Below, piece after piece: positions 59,171-64,000 of a stretch of 64,000 nucleotides of DNA (positions are counted from its first letter, which is position 1; every line of letters starts with the position of its first letter). Below the pieces are notes generated by a model. It worked only from the letters and a program-made list of their open reading frames with translations, was not told the origin of the DNA and did no database searches. The stretch comes from Endozoicomonas sp965261315 (GTDB lineage: Bacteria; Pseudomonadota; Gammaproteobacteria; Pseudomonadales; Endozoicomonadaceae): contig CBDHDM010000038.1 of the NCBI GenBank assembly GCA_965261315.1, positions 83,363-147,362 of the forward strand, written 5' to 3'. The position numbers and the translations under genes are program-made.

Positions 59171-59611
59171 ATGCCTGAGATGACCGCTGAAATGCTCCGA
59201 CATGCCGCCATGAATCTTCTGGCTCAACGGGAGTTCTCTCGAAAAGAGCTGATTCGTAGACTCGGGCATTTATCCGAAAACAGTGATCTGATTGATGAGG
59301 TGCTGAACCGGTTGGAGAGTGATCGGCTACTCAGTGATGACAGGTTCGTGGAAGGATTTATCCGATCGCACATCCAGAAAGGCCATGGCCCCATGAGGAT
59401 TTCTCAGGATCTTCGCCAGAAAGGGGTAGACAGTGAGGTCATCAGCCTTGCCCTGGAAGAAGCTGAGGCCGACTGGTTTGATCTGGCAGAAACCGCTCGG
59501 ATAAAGAAGTTTGGCGAAGCCCCTCCATCAGAGCCAAAGGATAAAGCCCGGCAAATTCGCTTTCTGCAATACCGGGGTTTTCCTGTCGGGGTAATAATGG
59601 AGTTGTTTTAA
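59171..59611 (+). CDS. recX: RecX, regulator of RecA
   Basis: Small three-helix-repeat protein that caps RecA filaments and limits recombination and SOS induction. It has 146 residues, the usual size. RecX helices are clear: AMNLLAQREFSRKELIRRLG, EVLNRLESDRLLSDDRFVEG, then RISQDLRQKGVDSEVI, and the C-terminal RFLQYRGFPVGVIMELF. It usually follows recA; here it stands alone between two genes of an uncharacterised family. I see no LexA box upstream. The start at 59171 has a weak ribosome site; an ATG at 59180 is an alternative. Confidence 0.93.
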   Translation: MPEMTAEMLRHAAMNLLAQREFSRKELIRRLGHLSENSDLIDEVLNRLESDRLLSDDRFVEGFIRSHIQKGHGPMRISQDLRQKGVDSEVISLALEEAEADWFDLAETARIKKFGEAPPSEPKDKARQIRFLQYRGFPVGVIMELF

Positions 59612-59691
59612 GGCTCTTTTGAAAAATGTGTGGGTAATTAACAGGCCATGGGCAACTTTCCTGATCTCTGAAGAGCTGCCCGTTACACGAC

Positions 59692-60684
59692 TCAGGCATC
59701 AATAATCGTGGTTTCTTCCCGTTCATAAGCCAGTGCCTCAAAGGTTGCGTCTCCCTCTTTACAGGCACCCATCCGAAATTGAAGCTCAGCAATGGCCCGG
59801 CGATATGCCTGGTGTGTGTCTTCATCCGCTTCTGGAAAATGTTCAATAAACTCCCGCAAGAAGGTAATGCCCTTTTCCGCAAAAGAAGGTTCAGCACTGG
59901 CGGCATTTATCAAATGCATATCAATGCCAGAACACCAGGCACTCAGGGCAAAACCTATCCTGCTACCAATAGCATCCAATGAAGTCTTGTCTTGATAGAG
60001 CCCTTTGATCATTTCCCAAGCCTCCAGCCATACTTCGCAGGCCGCCACAGATTCATCCATTGCAGATTTTTCTTGCAGTAAGACAAAACCATGGTCAATC
60101 AGCTCTTCAAGCCTGGCTTCTTCTTCTGTCAAGGGTGCCTTGAGTTCTTCAAATCGTTCCCGCAGCTCTGCGGATAAGCCTGCGCCGGTACCTTCCAGGT
60201 TTGCAGAATACCGTTCATCTTCCGGCAAAATAGTGCTGGCAATTTGTAAGTAATAATCGTCCGGTCCAGTCCAGGTCACGTCATGGCTGACGATGAATCG
60301 AGGATCATCGCCATAGAAAATGCGTCGTGCAGTAATCAGAACGTCAAATTGTTGCTCAATTTCCAAGGGTAAACCACCGGGTATATCTTTACCCAGTTCG
60401 GACAACTTATCACGCATTTCTGATGCCTGCTTTTCTGGAACAGCACCAATATTCCAGCAAGTAGCAACCATGGTTATGGTATTTTCTATGTAGTTCCGCC
60501 CTGTTTTTGAACCATCTAACAGGACTCCCGCAAACTCAACCAACCGCTCAGAAAGCTTCGGCAGCCCATTTGCAGTCCCCATACAGACCATATTGGCCTG
60601 CTGCTTTCTAACCTGAATCTGCTTCTTCTTTTTGCGCTTCAGCTCTTTTTGCCGACGCTTCTGGCCTGCGGATAGTTTTGCCAT
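59692..60684 (-). CDS. Uncharacterised protein, CWNIG family (long paralog)
   Basis: 330 residues. A Lys/Arg-rich N-terminus (AGQKRRQKELKRKKKKQIQV) is followed by GLPKLSERLVEFAGVLL, MVATCWNIGAVPEKQASEMR, and DPRFIVSHDVTWTGPDDYYL, matching the paralog at 58366-58917. The extra C-terminal half is helical and repeat-like (ACEVWLEAWEMIKGLYQDKT, AIGSRIGFALSAWCSGIDMH, EKGITFLREFIEHFPEADED), resembling TPR-type helical pairs. Family unknown to me. Convergent with recX. Confidence 0.8.
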   Translation of the reverse strand: MAKLSAGQKRRQKELKRKKKKQIQVRKQQANMVCMGTANGLPKLSERLVEFAGVLLDGSKTGRNYIENTITMVATCWNIGAVPEKQASEMRDKLSELGKDIPGGLPLEIEQQFDVLITARRIFYGDDPRFIVSHDVTWTGPDDYYLQIASTILPEDERYSANLEGTGAGLSAELRERFEELKAPLTEEEARLEELIDHGFVLLQEKSAMDESVAACEVWLEAWEMIKGLYQDKTSLDAIGSRIGFALSAWCSGIDMHLINAASAEPSFAEKGITFLREFIEHFPEADEDTHQAYRRAIAELQFRMGACKEGDATFEALAYEREETTIIDA

Positions 60685-60786
60685 AACGGTACCCGAAACA
60701 TTGAATCAATAATCTTGGGATTATAGGGCAGCTGGGTCGCTAAATCCTATACAATCGATCAGGAAATATGATGCACGAATGACCTA

Positions 60787-60823
60787 TAAAAAAGCCCTTT
60801 TTTAGCATCCGCCAAAAAGGGCT
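60787..60823 (-). terminator. Rho-independent terminator of the DUF3037 gene
   Basis: On the minus strand: stem AGCCCTTTTT / AAAAAAGGGCT followed by a T run, about 40 bases after the stop of the gene ending at 60861. Confidence 0.8.
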
Positions 60824-60860
60824 ACAAAAAAACAGCCAAAGATGAGTCCCTTGTGGGGCT

Positions 60861-61667
60861 CTATCCTTTAGCAAATTTTTCTATCTTTTTTTCATTACTG
60901 GCATCGGTAAGGTCACCAAAGTTTTCCAGCTTTTTCCGAGTCATTAACCAGGCTTGCTCTAAATCTTTCTGGTTTGCGTGTGGAGGTTCTACAGGAAACA
61001 ACATGTCCTCCGGCAGTTTCCCCAAGTCCTTCAGAGTGCCCAGCTTGCCCGCCCATAAATTACCGTGCTCAATAATTTTCTCGGGTTCAGTACGATCGAA
61101 GTGGAGTGGCTGAATTGCCCGAAGCTGATTGTCATCGGTATGCTGCACCAGCGGCATATTAATGGAGTACAGCGCGGTTCCCACCTCTGTTTTCTTAAAC
61201 TGGTGGCGAAGATTCAACCCTCGCACCAAGTTGCCAACTCGGCTTTGCAGCTCTTTCTCATAATTTTTCTTCTGGGCGAAGTCATGCATCACAAAGCGTT
61301 CAAACAACTCATTGGCCACGACTTTAGGTTTTTGCGTCATTTTGACCCGCTCTTTACTGAAGCGCAAAATGGCTTCCAGAGGTCGAACAATGAGCTCGAA
61401 GGCTTGTAGCGCTGTCAAATGCCCATTGCTGACGGCATCCTCAAGGTGCTGTAGTTCTTCATTGAGGTGCTTGATTGCCTGAATATAAACTCTGTGGTCA
61501 AGATGTTGGAAGAATTTAGTCAGCCGACCATACCGGGTGAGTTCAAGCTGAAAAGCAAACCGATTCTGCTGAGGCGACACTACAATCACCCCGACATTGG
61601 CAAATTCAGCCGTTTCCGGGTAGGGCATGAACTGCACAATGGCATAACGGCAAGCGTATTTAGTCAT
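60861..61667 (-). CDS. DUF3037-type protein
   Basis: 268 residues. The N-terminus YACRYAIVQFMPYPETAEFA followed by NVGVIVVSPQ fits DUF3037, a family commonly found next to HipA-like kinase genes. The remainder is helical and charged (HRVYIQAIKHLNEELQHLED, AQKKNYEKELQSRVGNLVRG). The ATG overlaps the stop of the degraded HipA-like gene upstream (ATGA), showing the two formed one coupled unit. Function unknown; a toxin-antitoxin-like or defence role has been guessed for such pairs, without evidence here. Confidence 0.8.
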   Translation of the reverse strand: MTKYACRYAIVQFMPYPETAEFANVGVIVVSPQQNRFAFQLELTRYGRLTKFFQHLDHRVYIQAIKHLNEELQHLEDAVSNGHLTALQAFELIVRPLEAILRFSKERVKMTQKPKVVANELFERFVMHDFAQKKNYEKELQSRVGNLVRGLNLRHQFKKTEVGTALYSINMPLVQHTDDNQLRAIQPLHFDRTEPEKIIEHGNLWAGKLGTLKDLGKLPEDMLFPVEPPHANQKDLEQAWLMTRKKLENFGDLTDASNEKKIEKFAKG

Positions 61668-62132
61668 GTTATGCTCCAGAATTGATCGGTATTGTATTCG
61701 TTCAGTATGGCAAACAGGGCGTCAGAGTCTAGCTCAAAGGGCCTCGTTTCTTATCCAACGGTCAAACACCAGAATATCGTTTTGCAAATTTTCAGGTACC
61801 GCACGTGCCATTGTCGCCGGTTCCAGCCATTGCACGTTTTTCACCTCATGGGAAGCAAAGCAGGCTCCGTGACCAATACGTTGTTGCCAGTCCGTCGATA
61901 AGACTTCATGCAGTGTAATGCACACATCAGCCAGACAGAAATCGGCAACTGGGAGCCCAAATGCTTTCGCCAGATTAGCGCATATCCACTCTTTAGCCTG
62001 ATCCGGTCTGCCCACACCGAAGCCTTTTACAAAGTAGCTCTCGCCATCTTCTCCAATGCATCGGAATACGCCACCACTGAGCCCCTGGATTGCCTCACCG
62101 ACAATTTCATCAATCTGAACACGCTGCGTCAA
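61664..62132 (-). pseudogene. HipA-like kinase gene, internally deleted and frameshifted
   Basis: Starts at TTG 62132, with a strong AAAGGAG nine bases upstream. The N-terminal 130 residues match HipA-like kinase domains: GLSGGVFRCIGEDGESYFVK (ATP-binding glycine and lysine) to LQNDILVFDRWIRNE, then stop. Sequence in another frame, FELDSDALFAILNEYNTDQF, runs to a TGA overlapping the DUF3037 start and looks like the C-terminal end. The catalytic centre between them, roughly half of a normal ~260-residue protein, is gone. So the kinase is almost surely inactive while its partner gene is intact. Confidence 0.7.
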
Positions 62133-62205
62133 AGCTATCAGCTCCTTTGATCAGGCTGCACACGGTCTAAGTGCCGCAATTTATCATCGTCTTATCAGAA
62201 GAAGG

Positions 62206-64000
62206 TTACTCAACAGTCCCCGTCATCCCCACCGGAAACGCCGACTCATTCACTGCCTTCAATTTATCCACAATGGCCATCGCCTGCTCTTCAGAGAACA
62301 GGCCAAACACACTGTCGTCGTTGAAGTTAATAAAAGGCGGGTCGTAGAGTGCCGCCGGTTCCATCATGCCGTTCTGGCACAGCCAGTCGATGATGGTATT
62401 GATAAACTCAATCTGCACCGAATTGAAGGCCGCATCGCTCAGGTAGTCTGCAAACGATGCCTTGGCGGCCTGCTGGTCCAGCCCAACCAGCCCACGGATA
62501 AACTGACCGATAGTCTCACCGGGATGCACCACCTGCTCATACCGCTCTTTATTATCAATACCAGAAGCATCAAACAGCAGGGCTTCCAGCTGATCCAGAT
62601 CCTGCCCGGTCACCGGCTTACCCCGCTTCAGTCGCTGGATGGTCAGCTGATGCTCATTCTCCCGCACAAAGGCTCTCACCTTTTTCTGGTATTGCTCCAG
62701 GCCAACACTGGCGACAGGCAGATCAACTTCTTTGATCTCGCCATTGAACTCATCGGAGAAGCTGGTATAAACAATGATCTTCTCCCCTTTATCAAGAAAC
62801 TGCATCAGGTTTCTCAAGGTCCGGCGCACCTCATCCAGCGTCGACAGGGCAATATGCTGCCAGAAATCCGGGGTTTGTATCAGCTGCAACAAGCCAAGAT
62901 GAGCGGCCACCATGGGGATGGAGCTTTTCGCCTCCAGCCGTTCAGCGGATTCCACCACCCTCAGCCGTCGGGCCTCTGAAATATGGTTGGTGTTTAACAA
63001 CTCAAGCTGCATCTGCAGTAGCAAATGGTCAAAGCGTTTCGCCAGTTCATCGTCCGTTTCGTCTTCATTGATGGCATCGGCCTCTGTGGGCAAACTTCTG
63101 ATCTGCGCCAGAATCTCACTGACCTGCTCATCAGACAGGGCTTGCCATCGGTCCCGCTTCAGGTACTTTTCGACAAACTGTCGTTTCGGGCGAACGATAA
63201 AATTATCAAGTTTCATCCCGGCCACCTGATGATGGAGTAAATCCAGCAGATAACGTCTCAGCTGCTGGTCACGCTCATCGTCCGCCGTGACCAGCCCGTG
63301 GGACAGTTCCAGCCGCTTCTCGAAAATCAGCTGCGATAACGGCTTCGGGTTTGAATCCGGTGCACCGTCCGGCTTCTGTTCGAAGAACTCAAAGTTCTGG
63401 CAGTAGTCAAACACCTTGAAAAACTGCTTATCGTTCTCTTTATCTTTGGTCAGGTTAGGGCCAAAAAGTTCCGGGCAGACCCGTGTTCCCCGTCCCACCA
63501 TCTGCAGGAATTTAATCTTCGACTGCACCACCTTGAAGAACACCAGGTTCACCACTTCCGGCACATCAATACCGGTGTCCAGCATATCCACCGAAATGGC
63601 GATATTCAGGGGAATCTGGCCGATGGGGACTTTAGTTTCCTTAAATTCCTCAATCAGCGTTTCGGCGTAATCTTCCTTATAGGTGATCACCCGCGCAAAG
63701 TGGCCTTTCCATTTCGGGTACTGTTTATCAAACCGTTGCTGAATAAACTGGGCGTGGTCGTTATTGGCGGCAAAGATAATGGTCTTGCCAAGGGTATCGC
63801 CACCGCCCACTTTGATGCCCTCACGCATCAGCACTTCCAGCATTTTATCCACGGTGTCCTTATTAAACAGAAAGCGGTTCAGCTCCGAGGGCAACACCGC
63901 TTCACGGCCTTCCAGGGCTTCCTTTTCATCCCACGCGTCCTGTTCTTCCGGTGTCAGGTCCTTATATTTCTGGATGCCTTGACGCATAAATTTGAGTGGC
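62206..64000 (-). CDS. hsdR: HsdR, type I restriction enzyme R subunit (5' partial)
   Basis: C-terminal ~600 residues of an EcoKI/EcoEI-type restriction subunit; the frame stays open to the window edge. Visible are the second RecA-like helicase domain (TLGKTIIFAANNDHAQFIQQ; NIAISVDMLDTGIDVPEVVN; motif VI KFLQMVGRGTRVCPELFGP) and a long helical C-terminal domain that contacts the modification subunits (IEFINTIIDWLCQNGMMEPA). The nuclease and first helicase domains lie outside the window, as would hsdM and hsdS. It ends 73 bases before the HipA-like gene, on the same strand. Confidence 0.93.
   Translation of the reverse strand, partial: PLKFMRQGIQKYKDLTPEEQDAWDEKEALEGREAVLPSELNRFLFNKDTVDKMLEVLMREGIKVGGGDTLGKTIIFAANNDHAQFIQQRFDKQYPKWKGHFARVITYKEDYAETLIEEFKETKVPIGQIPLNIAISVDMLDTGIDVPEVVNLVFFKVVQSKIKFLQMVGRGTRVCPELFGPNLTKDKENDKQFFKVFDYCQNFEFFEQKPDGAPDSNPKPLSQLIFEKRLELSHGLVTADDERDQQLRRYLLDLLHHQVAGMKLDNFIVRPKRQFVEKYLKRDRWQALSDEQVSEILAQIRSLPTEADAINEDETDDELAKRFDHLLLQMQLELLNTNHISEARRLRVVESAERLEAKSSIPMVAAHLGLLQLIQTPDFWQHIALSTLDEVRRTLRNLMQFLDKGEKIIVYTSFSDEFNGEIKEVDLPVASVGLEQYQKKVRAFVRENEHQLTIQRLKRGKPVTGQDLDQLEALLFDASGIDNKERYEQVVHPGETIGQFIRGLVGLDQQAAKASFADYLSDAAFNSVQIEFINTIIDWLCQNGMMEPAALYDPPFINFNDDSVFGLFSEEQAMAIVDKLKAVNESAFPVGMTGTVE

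Overview
The window looks like a chromosome segment of a marine, host-associated gammaproteobacterium, most like Endozoicomonas or a relative in the Oceanospirillales. This is inferred from gene order and content; no marker gene settles it. The backbone follows an order known from Pseudomonas and relatives: mlaE-mlaD-mlaC-mlaB-ibaG-murA, hisG-hisD, degS, a Nif3-family gene, cysD-cysN. Large accessory blocks interrupt it: a 15.9-kb giant repeat gene between murA and hisG, a chitobiose island between hisD and degS, and a dicarboxylate carrier plus a very large lipase-domain locus between the Nif3 gene and cysD. hisC is absent from its usual place after hisD.

Layout. 1-3969: phospholipid transport (Mla), ibaG, a MITE-like palindrome, and murA. 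4229-20104: one 5,291-residue gene, with nine GC-rich tandem units of 415 or 391 residues lying between two AT-rich diverged copies of the same unit. 20405-22371: hisG and hisD, ending in a terminator. 22412-28808 (minus strand): a chitobiose operon in the E. coli chbBCARFG order plus an amino-sugar kinase, but with a LacI-type regulator. It diverges from a frameshifted chitoporin gene (29447-30845), and twin AACCGGTT operators lie near both ends of the shared intergenic region. 31003-31700: a duplicated degS 3' end and an ISL3 transposase remnant. 31772-33151: an unrecognised 459-residue gene. 33723-37353: degS, Nif3-like, DcuB-like. 37460-45989 (minus): two reading frames that probably form one ~2,840-residue protein broken by a one-base shift, with a lipase class 3 domain. 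46402-48920: cysD and cysN.

49091-64000 is a mobile and decaying region. An ISAzo13 transposase fragment abuts an IS3-family element whose transposase gene is split by a group II intron. The IS truncates a phage tail-like gene cluster (53445-56763), in which one gene is broken at a run of ten G. A LexA box precedes umuD and a wrecked umuC. recX lies between two genes of one uncharacterised family. A broken HipA-like gene joins a DUF3037 gene, and the window ends inside a type I restriction hsdR.

How the genes work together. Mla returns misplaced phospholipids from the outer membrane, and MurA starts peptidoglycan synthesis. The chb genes import chitobiose by PTS, deacetylate it, cleave it and phosphorylate the freed amino sugar, with chitoporin as the outer-membrane entry. 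DegS would start the sigma-E envelope stress response. CysD/CysN activate sulfate. The two giant loci have no signal peptide and have Ser-rich, acidic, disordered N-termini, which suggests host-directed or cell-surface roles; this is inference. Many genes are broken by small indels, several at homopolymer or dinucleotide runs, so either genome decay or sequencing error should be considered for each.
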